Positions 36,410 to 46,000 of a stretch of 64,000 nt of DNA are shown piece after piece (the first letter of the stretch is position 1; every line of letters begins with the position of its first letter). Position numbers and translations under genes: made by a program. This stretch comes from CBDAQD01 sp965275905. GTDB lineage: Bacteria > Pseudomonadota > Alphaproteobacteria > Rhizobiales > JAJFHC01. The stretch is taken from the NCBI GenBank assembly GCA_965275905.1, contig CBDHYJ010000035.1:110604-174603 (forward strand), written 5' to 3'. The notes beneath the pieces are model-generated. The model worked only from the letters and a program-made list of their open reading frames with translations. It was not told the DNA's origin and did no database searches.

Positions 36410-36820
36410 TCAGGCCGCGGCTTCCGTCGTCGTGGCGTTCGGTTTGTTGCCGCCCATTGAAAACAGCCAGGCGAGGAAGGCGGTCACCAGCGCGCCGCCC
36501 CACTGGATCAGCGGCACCATGAAGAACAGGATCGCGTCCTGCGCGTCGCGTTTGTCGGCGATGATGAAGGCGTCGTAATAGACCGCGAGGCCGAAGCCCG
36601 TGACGATGGCGCTGCCGAGCAGTAGGAAGAACTGCGGCAGCCACTGTTTCGGCGCGCGCCTGATCTTCGCGAACAGATAGACGAACGGCGTGATCACGAA
36701 CAGGTTGATCAGCAGCCCCGCCATCAGGTGGAAGGCGGACTCCGAACTGCCTTCCGCAAAGGAGATCATGAACGAGAGCAGCGCTCCCAGGAACAGGATG
36801 ATCCAACTCAGGAGTTTCAT
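36410..36820 (-). CDS. Small membrane protein of unknown function
   Basis: A 136-residue protein with about four hydrophobic segments (LLSWIILFLGALLSFMISFA, LINLFVITPFVYLF, FFLLLGSAIVTGFGLAVYY, PLIQWGGALVTAFLAWLFSM) and a short Thr/Ala-rich tail. No family is recognised. It lies downstream of nothing obvious and upstream of parE on the same strand with a 120-base gap. High-GC codon use matches parE, so it is probably resident chromosome rather than part of the CBASS insert that begins just beyond it. Confidence 0.75.
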   Translation of the reverse strand: MKLLSWIILFLGALLSFMISFAEGSSESAFHLMAGLLINLFVITPFVYLFAKIRRAPKQWLPQFFLLLGSAIVTGFGLAVYYDAFIIADKRDAQDAILFFMVPLIQWGGALVTAFLAWLFSMGGNKPNATTTEAAA

Positions 36821-37114
36821 GGATGTGTCACCGACTCGCAGCTTGCGCCCCGGCGCGCACTATGCCGGGGGAGGGGGCGGGGTGCAATTCGTTTGTTGGG
36901 TGGATCAAGTGTTGTTATGTCGGCTGCTCGGACTGCCGCCAATTGCCTTCCGTTAATGATTGAGCGGTGACACCTTCGACGGTAACCAAGTATTTTCCGA
37001 GTTACTGGTTCCAATGGATCGCCAGAGTTTGGGCAAACGTGTGCCTTAAGTGCGGCCCTCGTCCCTTTACAAAGATCGGATGAATTAGTGAAATCCCGCC
37101 GTATTCTGGATCGA

Positions 37115-37573
37115 CTAACCGGCGAATTTCGATTTTTGCGGCGGGTGGCCTGAGGAGAAAATCGTGAGTGAGTAGTCGATCCACATCCACAATCGCAGTC
37201 GTACGACAAGCAAGACGGCGAAACTGATATGGCCATGGTTGTCTTCGACCAATTGAGTCATCGTATGGATGTCTTTTTCGCTGGGCGCCACGGAAAATGT
37301 TGGATGCGAGTGCCATTCGCCCAAATAGTTGAAACGACGATATTCAAAATCTGTTTTCGAAAAGAACTCTGACAGGGCTTTTTCATGTGCTTCCGGCTCG
37401 CGCAGGAAACTCGCGCTTGAGCCGGATTGTGAATCAAGTGACAAGTCAACGATTCTAAAATTGCCTGGCGCGAGTTGCTCGGCGAAGAGCATTCCACCAA
37501 TTTCTCGAGTGCCTGCCTTGCGCAGTTCCTTCCGCAAGTCGCGTTTGACTTTAGGTGCTAGTTCGACCTGCAT
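37115..37573 (-). CDS. cap3: CBASS accessory protein Cap3, JAB/JAMM isopeptidase
   Basis: A 152-residue JAMM metalloprotease. The zinc motif is complete: Glu32 in MLFAEQL, then His88, His90, Ser98 and Asp101 in EWHSHPTFSVAPSEKD. In type II CBASS, Cap3 removes Cap2-made conjugates from the CD-NTase. The start overlaps the end of cap2 by 23 bases. The frame ends soon after FSSGHPPQKSKFAG; one frame back, the sequence continues as KIEIRRLVDPEYGG for another ~35 residues, so a frameshift near the end is possible. Last gene of the CBASS operon. Confidence 0.92.
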   Translation of the reverse strand: MQVELAPKVKRDLRKELRKAGTREIGGMLFAEQLAPGNFRIVDLSLDSQSGSSASFLREPEAHEKALSEFFSKTDFEYRRFNYLGEWHSHPTFSVAPSEKDIHTMTQLVEDNHGHISFAVLLVVRLRLWMWIDYSLTIFSSGHPPQKSKFAG

Positions 37574-39281
37574 CGTCTGTTTGTTCCAACAACGAAATCA
37601 AATTCGAAATAGCAGAATCAATTCCTTCGTCTGAAATAGGCATCGTCCACTTGCCTTCAGTCGAAAAGTCGATAGGTCGTGTGTCAAAAGGTTCCTCAAA
37701 GATCCATTCATTTGCAAGACCGACTGCGTAGGCCGGATGTGGAAATGCTGACGTGTCACCATGAATTAGAACGTCCATTGCCATTCGGACAGTGTGAGCG
37801 GCAATGACACCGACAGCGGCGTCATCCGCTATGATCGGAGGTGCATCGTCGCGATGAATTTCATAATGGTCTCCGCGAGAATCCCAGGGCACACCTTGGT
37901 CGCGGCACCAGGCAAGATACTGTTGTCGAGCAGTGTGTGGTGGTGGCTCAATGTCGGGGCGAACGCGTGCTATGAACCCACCGATTCCCCCGGCGTAAAC
38001 TTCGGCCCAAATCATTGAACGGCGACTTCTGAGAGCAACAGATGCGACAAGATTGAAGACTTGGGAATCCGCAGTCGCATCAATAAGCAAATCACAGCGT
38101 GCCAGCGCTTCAAGCGTGCGTGCAGCACTACCTGACGACTCCTGACCGCCTAGATAAGTGCGTCGAGCATCAACATTTACGTCGACAGCCAACGCATTTA
38201 GTCGATCATCTAGTGCTTCCGCCTTATGAGCACCAAGGCTCTCGGCGCCTAGATCATTTCGTACCAAATTGCCTGGCTTGAAAATGTCCTCATCAACAAC
38301 GACAAATTGATTGACGCCGCTACGAGCAAGGCTGGCGGCGATCTTGGAACCCAACGAACCGCACCCTATAAGTCCAACCTTCTTGTCTCGAAGGACAGTA
38401 TGTGAATCTGGAAGTCTCGCATTTGATCCTCCAGAAACATCTATGATGCCGTAGGGCACGAGTCTCCAGGTTCCGTCATGGAAGAATGAAACATAGAATT
38501 GCATCGTGGATGCATCGGTCAAAACGATTGGGCGCCATTTTGCGTCGGAACTAAGAACTGCTTCAGCCTGAAACTCAATATTTTCAAGAGTAAGGTCGAG
38601 CTGCTTCTGGTCTGTGATCACTACGTTCTGAAGTGTTTCTAACCGGACGAGCAATCCAGGTGAGGTTTGGCTGTAGGCATGCGGAATGCTGTCTTCTGTC
38701 CAAATTGGCGCCTGTGCGGAGCCGACGCTCGAAACGAATGCGCTCGTAGTATGGCGTTGCCGATAGTTTTCGACGATCCTGCAAGGATATGCTGTGCCGG
38801 GTGACAACGTGCTGGCAACGTCTTTCAGCCCTTGTGTCAGGAATGCACGGAACTGTGCGCTTCGAAGCCGCTGGCCGATTGAGGATCGATGTGAACTTGG
38901 TACAGCCGCTCGCTGGTCTTCCGCCGGGCACTCGCCAGAAAGAAGCCTATAAGTACTCTCAATCAACATTGCACCAGTGAACGTAGGATCCCAGTTATCG
39001 GTGCGAAATTCGAGACACAACTCACCGCCACTGCCCCATTGGTGCGATGAGTGTTGTTCTCCGTCACGGGGAAAAACAGAAGGTGGCGTGTCTGGAAAAA
39101 ACGCTGGGTAGACTAGGGTAAACGGGACATTTTCACCATTTATGGTCAGCGTAAATTCAACGCCAAACTGAAGTCCCTTCATGCATGGTGTAGTAGTTTC
39201 GAGCCACGGCGATTTATCACGTAGGGCCTCAATGTCCGCTGTTTCCTGTGTCAATCGTTGAGGGTCGTGGATAAACCACAT
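37551..39281 (-). CDS. cap2: CBASS accessory protein Cap2, E2-E1 fusion
   Basis: A 576-residue ubiquitin-transfer-like enzyme. The N-terminal domain is E2-like with a candidate catalytic Cys89 in GGELCLEF. A linker leads to an E1/ThiF adenylation domain with the nucleotide loop GLIGCGSLGSKIA (Gly306-Gly311), VVVDEDIFKPGNLVRND and a later Cys459 in YLAWCRDQG as candidate E1 Cys. In known type II CBASS, Cap2 attaches the C-terminus of the CD-NTase to cell targets and so primes it. Its ATG shares a base with the CD-NTase stop (TGATG). Codon use is AT-richer than flanking genes. Confidence 0.93.
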   Translation of the reverse strand: MWFIHDPQRLTQETADIEALRDKSPWLETTTPCMKGLQFGVEFTLTINGENVPFTLVYPAFFPDTPPSVFPRDGEQHSSHQWGSGGELCLEFRTDNWDPTFTGAMLIESTYRLLSGECPAEDQRAAVPSSHRSSIGQRLRSAQFRAFLTQGLKDVASTLSPGTAYPCRIVENYRQRHTTSAFVSSVGSAQAPIWTEDSIPHAYSQTSPGLLVRLETLQNVVITDQKQLDLTLENIEFQAEAVLSSDAKWRPIVLTDASTMQFYVSFFHDGTWRLVPYGIIDVSGGSNARLPDSHTVLRDKKVGLIGCGSLGSKIAASLARSGVNQFVVVDEDIFKPGNLVRNDLGAESLGAHKAEALDDRLNALAVDVNVDARRTYLGGQESSGSAARTLEALARCDLLIDATADSQVFNLVASVALRSRRSMIWAEVYAGGIGGFIARVRPDIEPPPHTARQQYLAWCRDQGVPWDSRGDHYEIHRDDAPPIIADDAAVGVIAAHTVRMAMDVLIHGDTSAFPHPAYAVGLANEWIFEEPFDTRPIDFSTEGKWTMPISDEGIDSAISNLISLLEQTDDAGRTST

Positions 39282-40342
39282 CAGCCAAAGCCTCGAGGTT
39301 TATCATCAGCACGTGGCACGTTTGGAAAACTGAATGCATCCGCTGTTGGTGCAACAGATGCAGTCTTAAGCAGCGAACGCCTTCCTTTCGGCGTCGCTTC
39401 GCTACGATCACTAAAAAAGTCGGTAGCGAAGACTTTATCCCAACATTTGACAGCTTCTTTGCGAGAGCACCCTAAGTCGAAGAGCGGTGCAAGATTCTCA
39501 ATGGCCTCAGTCAGCCGTTCCCTCAAGAAACGAGCTCGAGCGTCATCGGGACCATTGGTTATGGTTTCATCTGGTGTGACTGGATGATCAATCTCAAGAT
39601 CCCAAACAAGGCGATCACGAATGCCCACCATTGTGTAATAAAGGGAACGATCCTCGCGTTCAATGTCACTGTAAAAGCATTCGCTGACGAGTGCAGTGAT
39701 TCCAAAACCGCTCAAAATCTGATCTGCCCAACTATCACGGCTGCGAGCAAACTTCTTGATAATGCGTACAATTCGACGAAGCTGACGTCCGTTCGCTTTG
39801 TCAGGGCTTTGTGTTTTATTCTCCTCGTTGAACCACTTGGACACGTCACGAGCGTCAGACCTTTTCCACTCGCTGCTCGCCAACTCGTAGTGATGATATT
39901 GGTTGCCGAACACATCCTCGGTGAGTACACGGCGGTAGGCGGGCATGTCGACGTGGTAACCGGCTTCGTAATACACACGCACGCAGTTTTTCCGGACCGC
40001 CGGCGCAGTCTTGAATGAGCCATCGTCAAGTGCGTCACGCAGCATCTGGCGAACTTGAAGTGAGGTCATTTCGGCGCCACGTGGGCCGATTAAGTCTTCC
40101 TTGTTGAAATAGACGCCGTCGTCGATGTCGTAGTCCTTTTCAGGATGCTGCACCATCGTCTTCATTGCGTAACTGCCTTGGCTATGAAACTCGCGGGGTG
40201 CAGGCTCTTTGTCTTCCTTCAGGCCTCTCTTTAGACGGTCGCGATTTGCATTTCGTCTTTCACGCATGTTTGTCTGTTCCGCGCTAGGCAGCGTTATTTT
40301 TTCATTGTGAAAGGAAACAATATCGGTAGCACAATCATACAT
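39281..40342 (-). CDS. CD-NTase (DncV-like cyclic nucleotide synthase)
   Basis: A 353-residue cGAS/DncV-like nucleotidyltransferase, the sensor of the CBASS system. The polymerase-beta signature is intact: GS at residues 56-57 in SQGSYAMKT, Asp72 and Asp74 in DYDIDDGVYF, and the third Asp132 in YHVDMPAYR. These blocks resemble V. cholerae DncV (cGAMP synthase), but the protein is shorter than DncV's 436 residues, so its clade and product are not certain. The C-terminus ends in Gly (KPRGFG), as required for Cap2 conjugation. Phage infection should trigger second-messenger synthesis that activates CapV. Confidence 0.93.
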   Translation of the reverse strand: MYDCATDIVSFHNEKITLPSAEQTNMRERRNANRDRLKRGLKEDKEPAPREFHSQGSYAMKTMVQHPEKDYDIDDGVYFNKEDLIGPRGAEMTSLQVRQMLRDALDDGSFKTAPAVRKNCVRVYYEAGYHVDMPAYRRVLTEDVFGNQYHHYELASSEWKRSDARDVSKWFNEENKTQSPDKANGRQLRRIVRIIKKFARSRDSWADQILSGFGITALVSECFYSDIEREDRSLYYTMVGIRDRLVWDLEIDHPVTPDETITNGPDDARARFLRERLTEAIENLAPLFDLGCSRKEAVKCWDKVFATDFFSDRSEATPKGRRSLLKTASVAPTADAFSFPNVPRADDKPRGFG

Positions 40343-40356
40343 CGCTTGGTCTTTCG

Positions 40357-41502
40357 TTACCTGATTTCAGCAACCTCCGTCGTCCCGGAAAGAGATGGTG
40401 TCCGGGAAACTAGCGGTTCAGTTAATGGCGGTGTTGAATTGAACAGGTCACAAATCAAGGCTGCATCGGAATCAGATGCTGCATAAGCACACTTGCTGTT
40501 GGTCATGTCAGCGTCGGTGCGCGCTTGATTAACTAGTGCCTGAATTGCATTTGGCCGTGTCTCGTCAAGATCGAGGAATGGGGTGAGGGACGCTGGGACT
40601 TTTTCGCTAGGAAATCGAACAATTGTGCATTCGCGATCTAAATGGCGTGCGAGCTTCTTGGCCATGTTGTCGAACGCGAATTGTTGAGCGTCGATTCCGA
40701 GACTCGCCGCGTCGCCCCCATATCTCCACTCGCCCAATCCGCGATGTACTTCAGATTCGAGAATTTGTTCTCCTGCTGGCATTGGACAGGTGCCGAGACA
40801 GAAAACCTGAATCTCCTGTCCCGGCGCGGTAGAGTCGAGCGCGTCGATAAGCCCAATCAGGACCGGATTGTTTGCCCACAAGCCGCCATCGACGAACACG
40901 TTGTAGCCTGTAGCTTGTTCGTCGGGATGGGGGATCGCGGCCATCGAGCGGTATACAGGGGCTGCGGTAGTGGCCAGACAAACGTCTACAAGCGTGTAGT
41001 CATCATCACGATGGTTTGTAGTGTCTTTCAAATGAGGAGTTTTGAAGACCCAAGCACGGTGCTGGCTCATTTCTACTGCGGGAATCGCAAGACCGATCCC
41101 ACGAGCCGAATACACTTCGCCCAGCGTCGTGGTGTCCAGTCTTTCTGTAAGCGCTCTCTTCAGAGCCTTTGTTCCTGACGCAAGCGCCGCCGGACGGTGC
41201 CAAGAATCCCTCACCGCACCAATTCCCGAATTCGGGAGGCGGCGAGAAAAAATCTCGGGGCCAAACTGGCTGTACAAATTGACAATATCTTGAAGTGGCG
41301 TCCCGACCGCTAGAGCACAGGCTATGATCCCACCTGTACTGGTCCCGACGATCAGATCAAAAGCGCCACCAATATCTAGGGCATCCACGTCACGACGCTG
41401 AGCAAATGCTGTTGCCACTCGGTCAAGGTACGTCGCCGTGTAGGTGCCGCGCATGCCGCCGCCATCCAAACTGAGTACCCGATAAGGTGGAAGGCTCCCC
41501 AT
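40357..41502 (-). CDS. capV: CBASS effector CapV, patatin-like phospholipase
   Basis: A 381-residue patatin-like lipase. The oxyanion loop DGGGMRG starts at Asp13, the nucleophile Ser55 is in GTSTGG, and the catalytic Asp205 is in VDGGLWANNP. In CBASS, binding of the cyclic nucleotide turns CapV on to degrade the inner membrane and kill the infected cell. It is the first gene of the operon; a cyclic-dinucleotide product is therefore expected from the CD-NTase. No signal peptide or membrane segment is seen. GAGG lies upstream of the ATG. Confidence 0.92.
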   Translation of the reverse strand: MGSLPPYRVLSLDGGGMRGTYTATYLDRVATAFAQRRDVDALDIGGAFDLIVGTSTGGIIACALAVGTPLQDIVNLYSQFGPEIFSRRLPNSGIGAVRDSWHRPAALASGTKALKRALTERLDTTTLGEVYSARGIGLAIPAVEMSQHRAWVFKTPHLKDTTNHRDDDYTLVDVCLATTAAPVYRSMAAIPHPDEQATGYNVFVDGGLWANNPVLIGLIDALDSTAPGQEIQVFCLGTCPMPAGEQILESEVHRGLGEWRYGGDAASLGIDAQQFAFDNMAKKLARHLDRECTIVRFPSEKVPASLTPFLDLDETRPNAIQALVNQARTDADMTNSKCAYAASDSDAALICDLFNSTPPLTEPLVSRTPSLSGTTEVAEIR

Positions 41503-41920
41503 AGTCCTAAGCCTCTATGATTTGGTTATGAGCCTCCCCGCAGCGGCCAAATACAACATATATGGTTTCACATCTTTGAAAATACAAGATAGCGGGCTAA
41601 CAAAATTCGTAGATTTAATCCGAATCGATCTTCGACTCGGCTTCTATTGGCAGATTCAGCGGACCGGGGAGGGGATAAATAGGTCCCGGCTCGGAGGCCG
41701 GGACACGCGAGTAAAATTGCGCCGCACCACACCGAACTCTTGTGGCGTTACTGTAGGATCACATTAGCTAATCGCGCCTAAATCCCTAAAACAGCGTCTT
41801 TTACCCCCACACCCGTCACGTGTCGCACCGGCTTGTCACTGTGTGTCACTTAAAGCTCCGGACCCCAATTCCCACCCTTAAGGCGGCAACGAAAGCCAAC
41901 TTTTGCGGGAGGAGTCCAAA
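41503..41920. other. Intergenic region at the right edge of the CBASS insert
   Basis: No gene is seen in these 418 bases. The part next to capV (to about 41640) is AT-rich and should hold the CBASS promoter, but no clear -35/-10 pair is visible on the minus strand. From 41645 a fragment of the type 1 palindromic repeat marks the return to resident sequence. The rest is the leader of the RND operon, ending with GGGAGGAG before ATG 41921. Confidence 0.55.
41645..41707. repeat. Type 1 palindromic repeat, truncated copy 4
   Basis: Only the middle and right arm remain: ATTGGCAGATTCAGCGG, then ATAAATAGGTCCCGGCTC and GGCCGGGACACG. The left arm is missing on the side facing the CBASS operon. Confidence 0.75.
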
Positions 41921-43075
41921 ATGTCCGCCAAATCGAAAGCCTTTATCAGGCCCGTTATCACCATGCGTCCGCTGGGCGCGATCGCCCTGACCGCCGCCGC
42001 CCTGATGGCGGCCGGCTGCCAGGAGGTCGAGCAGACCGACCGGAACGTGATCCGGTCGATCCAGTGGATGGAAGTGAGCAATGGCGCCGCCCGGCAGCAG
42101 CGCCTGCTCGCCGGCATCGTCAAGCCGGTCGACAGCACCGCGCTCAGCTTCGAGTCCGCCGGCAAGATCGCAAAGCTTCACGTCGACCTGGGCGACCGGG
42201 TCCGCACCGGCGACGTCATCGCCGAACTGGACGTGAAGCCGTTCCGGCTCAAGGTCGACGCCGCCCGGGCGAACCTCGCCCGCGCCAGGGCAATCAACCA
42301 GGACCGCCGCCAGGAATTCGAGCGCCAGAAGAAGCTGTTCGAGGGCAAGTGGGTGGCGCAGGCCAAGGTCGACGCCGTGCTCGCCGCCTTCGAGGCCTCG
42401 CAAAGCGGGGTCACGGTCGCCGCGTCCCAGGTCAAGCTCGCCGAGCGCGATCTGGAGATGGCCGTGATCCGCGCCCCGTTCGACGGCGCGATCTCGAAGA
42501 AGTCGGCCAATGCCTATCAGGAGGTGGCCGCCGGCCAGGCCGTGGTCCAGCTCTCCGGCGAGAGCGATCTCGAGATCGTCACCAACGTACCCCCGAGCCT
42601 GATCAATACGCTCAAAGTCGGGAATAAGGTGGGCGTCAGCTTCCCGTCGCTGCCGGACAGGACCGTCCAGGCCGACATCCGGGAGATCGGCAGCCGCGCC
42701 CAGGAAGCCAATTCCTTCCCCGTGAAGCTCAGGCTGGCCGGCGCGGTCGAGGGCCTCCATGCCGGAATGTCGGCGGAAGTCGCCTTCACCTTCGCGTCGT
42801 CTCACGGGGCGAAGGCCGCCTTCATGGCGCCCCTGAGCGCCATTCTCGCGGGCGAGGCGCAGGAGCATTACGTCTTCGTCTATGACGCCGGGAACTCTTC
42901 CGTCACCCGGCGCAAGATCGAGGTGCGCGACATCCGCGACAACCGGGTCGAGATCACCGGCAACCTCAAGGGCGGCGACATCATCGCCACCGCCGGCGTG
43001 CCGTTCCTGCGCGAAGGCCAGAAGGTCGAGCTGATGCAGGGCGAAGCGCCCTACGGCGGGGGGAACCAGTCATGA
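41921..43075 (+). CDS. RND efflux periplasmic adaptor lipoprotein
   Basis: A 384-residue membrane fusion protein. A lipoprotein signal ends in LMAAGC, followed by a beta-barrel/lipoyl/coiled-coil hairpin layout: ESAGKIAKLHVDLGDRVRTGDVIAELD is the first lipoyl half, then a helical hairpin (about residues 100-170), then the second half and the membrane-proximal domain. The ATG at 41921 follows GGGAGGAG. Its end overlaps the pump gene by four bases (ATGA), so the two form one tripartite-type exporter; no outer-membrane channel gene is nearby. Confidence 0.93.
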   Translation: MSAKSKAFIRPVITMRPLGAIALTAAALMAAGCQEVEQTDRNVIRSIQWMEVSNGAARQQRLLAGIVKPVDSTALSFESAGKIAKLHVDLGDRVRTGDVIAELDVKPFRLKVDAARANLARARAINQDRRQEFERQKKLFEGKWVAQAKVDAVLAAFEASQSGVTVAASQVKLAERDLEMAVIRAPFDGAISKKSANAYQEVAAGQAVVQLSGESDLEIVTNVPPSLINTLKVGNKVGVSFPSLPDRTVQADIREIGSRAQEANSFPVKLRLAGAVEGLHAGMSAEVAFTFASSHGAKAAFMAPLSAILAGEAQEHYVFVYDAGNSSVTRRKIEVRDIRDNRVEITGNLKGGDIIATAGVPFLREGQKVELMQGEAPYGGGNQS

Positions 43076-46000
43076 ACCTCACCGGTTTCGCCATCGGCAA
43101 TCACCGCTTCACGGCGCTGATTGTCATCACCCTGGCGGTCGCGGGCATGATGCTGTTCATGAACTTCCCGAGCCGCTCCGACCCCAACGTCACGGTGCGC
43201 GAAGCGGTCATCGTGGCCTATTACCCGGGCATGGAGCCGGGCCGCGTGGAGAACCTGATCACGCGCAAGCTCGAGCGCAAGATCCGCCAGATCCCGGAGA
43301 TCAAGACCATCAAGTCGGACTCCAAGACCGGCGTCGCGATCGTCCATGCCATCGTCTACGACAAGTTCTTCGACATGAAGCCGATCTGGCAGGACCTGCG
43401 CAACAAGATGGCCCAGGTCCGCACCGAGCTGCCGCAGGGCACGTTCGGGCCGCTGGTCGACACCGACTTCGGCGACGTTTCGGTGGCGACCATTGCGCTC
43501 ACGGCCGAGGGCTTCTCGTTTGAACAGATGCGCAAGGTCGCGCGCGACGTCACCAACGAGATCTACACGGTCCCCGGCACGCGCCGGGTGGTGATGAGCG
43601 GCGTCCAGCAGGAACGCATCTTCATCGAGACGACCAATGCGCGGCTCGCCCGCTACGGCCTGTCGCCCGACACGCTGCTCCAGACCCTTCAGGCGCAGAA
43701 CATCATCCTGCCGGGCGGCAAGGTGAACGTGGACGGCTACGAGGTGGTGATCCAGCCCACGGGCAACTTCGACAGCGTCGAGGACATCGGCAACACGGTG
43801 GTGAAGCTGCCCGGCAGCGAGCAGGTCACCTACCTGCGCGATCTCATGGAGATCAGGCGGGCCTACGAGTCGCCGCCGCAGGAAGTGGCCCTCTATAACG
43901 GCCGCCCGGCGATCATGATCGCGGTGTCGATGCAGAAGAAGGGCACGAACGTGCTCGAGTTCGGCCCGCTGCTGAAGCAGAAGGTCGCCGAGATCGAGGG
44001 CGAGCTGCCGGTCGGCTACGCCATCGACTTCGCCACCTACCAGGCGACCTATGTGGAGCAGTCCGTCTCCGGCGTGCTCAACAACGTCTACGAGACCATC
44101 GCCATCGTGCTGGTCATGATCATGCTGTTCCTGGGCTGGCGCACCGGGCTCATCGTCGGCTCGCTGGTGCCGTTGACCATGCTGATCACGCTCGTCTTCA
44201 TGCGCCTGCTCGACATCGAGTTCCAGCGCGTGAGCCTGGCGACCATGATCATCGCGCTGGGCCTGCTGGTCGACAACGGCATCGTCATCGCCGAGGACAT
44301 CACGCGCCGCATGTCGGAAGGCGTGAAACGTCAGGCCGCGGCCCTTGCCACCGGCAGGCAGTTGGCCATGCCGCTGCTGTCGTCGTCGCTGACGACGGTG
44401 CTGGCCTTCATGCCGCTCATGCTCGCGTCGGACAGTTCGGGCGAGTACATGCGTTCCATGTCGCTGGTAATCCTCTTGTCGCTGATGGTGTCCTGGGGTG
44501 TCGCCATGTGCTTCACGCCGCTGCTCTGCATCTGGTTCATGCCGGAGCCGAAGAAGACGCCGGAACAGGCGAAGGCCCAGTTCGACAAGCCTCTGATCCG
44601 CGCCTACCGCAAGTTCATCGAGCTGATGGTGCGGATGAAGTACCTGGTGGCGGCCGCCATGATCGGCACGATCGCCGCGAGCTTCTCGCTGCTCGCGACC
44701 GTGCCGCAGCAGTTCTTCCCCGAGTCCGACCGCAACCAGTATCTCGTCTATATCGACCTGCCGTCAGGCGCCACCACCGAAGCGACGCAGAAGACCATGA
44801 CGCGCTTCACCCAGTGGCTGGGCGATAGGCACGAGAACCCCAAGGTCACCCAGTCCGTCGCCTATGTCGGTTACGGCGGTCCGCGCTTCTTCGCCTCGCT
44901 GGCGCCGCGGGACTCCGCCTCCAATATCGGCTTCGCGCTGGTGACCGTCGAGACCGGCGAGGATGTCTCGGGCATGATCGCCAAGACCCGGCGCTACTTC
45001 GCCGGCAATCACCCCGAGGCCTATGCCCGCGTGAAGAAGTTCTTTTTGGGTAACACCGAGCCGGGGCTGGTCGAGGTCCGCCTGCGCGGGCGCGAGCCCG
45101 ACCGGGTCACGGAACTCGGCCGCGAGGTCGAGCAGGCGTTCCGCGATATCCCGGGCACCATCGGCCTCTACCAGAACTGGGGCAACCGGGTCACCAACGT
45201 GATCGTCGAGATCGACCAGGCGCGCGCACGCCGCGCCCAGGTCACGTCTCGCGAGATCGCCAACAGCCTCAACGCCTATTTCGGCGGCGACGCTGTCTCG
45301 GTCTACCGCGAAGCCGACCAGACCATCCCGATCGTGATCCGCGCCAAGCAGGCGGAGCGGACCGACATGGACCGGCTGCGCTCGATCGAGGTCTATTCGC
45401 AGGCGCTGGGCACCGGCGTGCTGCTGAGCGACGTCGCCGAGTTCCGCGCCGTCAACCAGTACAGCAAGATCGCGCGCTACAACCTCAAGCGCGCCGTCAC
45501 GGTCGAGGCCAAGCACTCCTGGATGCAGGCGCAGGACCTGCTTGAGGCGGTACAGCCGGCGCTCGACAGGATTGAGGCAAAGCTGCCGCCGGGTTACGTC
45601 ATCGAGATCGGCGGCGAGCCCCATGCGGCCGCCAAGGGCCAGAACGCGCTGTTCGAGTACGTGCCCCACTGTCTGGCCGCCATGATCCTCTTGCTCGTCT
45701 GGCAGTTCAACTCCTTCGCCAAGCCGGCGATCGTGTTCCTGTCGATCCCGCTGTCGTTCCTGGGTGCGGCCGTCGGCCTCCTGGCGACCGGCTCGTTCCT
45801 CGGCTTCATGGCGACACTGGGCTTTCTCAGTCTCGCCGGCATCATCATCAACAACGCCATCGTCCTGATCGACGAGACGCAGGTCCAGATCGATGCCGGC
45901 AGGCATCCGTTCGAGGCGGTGGTCGAGGCCTCGGTCAGCCGGTTGCAGCCGGTGATGATGACCACGGCGACGACCATCCTCGGCCTGTTCACCCTGATGA

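Noticed and set aside
34419..36578. A 719-codon open frame on the plus strand opposite parE
   Set aside because: It is rich in Arg, Ala, Leu and Glu with no motifs and lies antisense to parE in high-GC codon-biased sequence, which leaves antisense frames open by chance.
36821..37114. Attachment site or integrase remnant at the left edge of the CBASS insert
   Set aside because: No direct repeat shared with the right edge, no tRNA end and no recombinase fragment could be seen.
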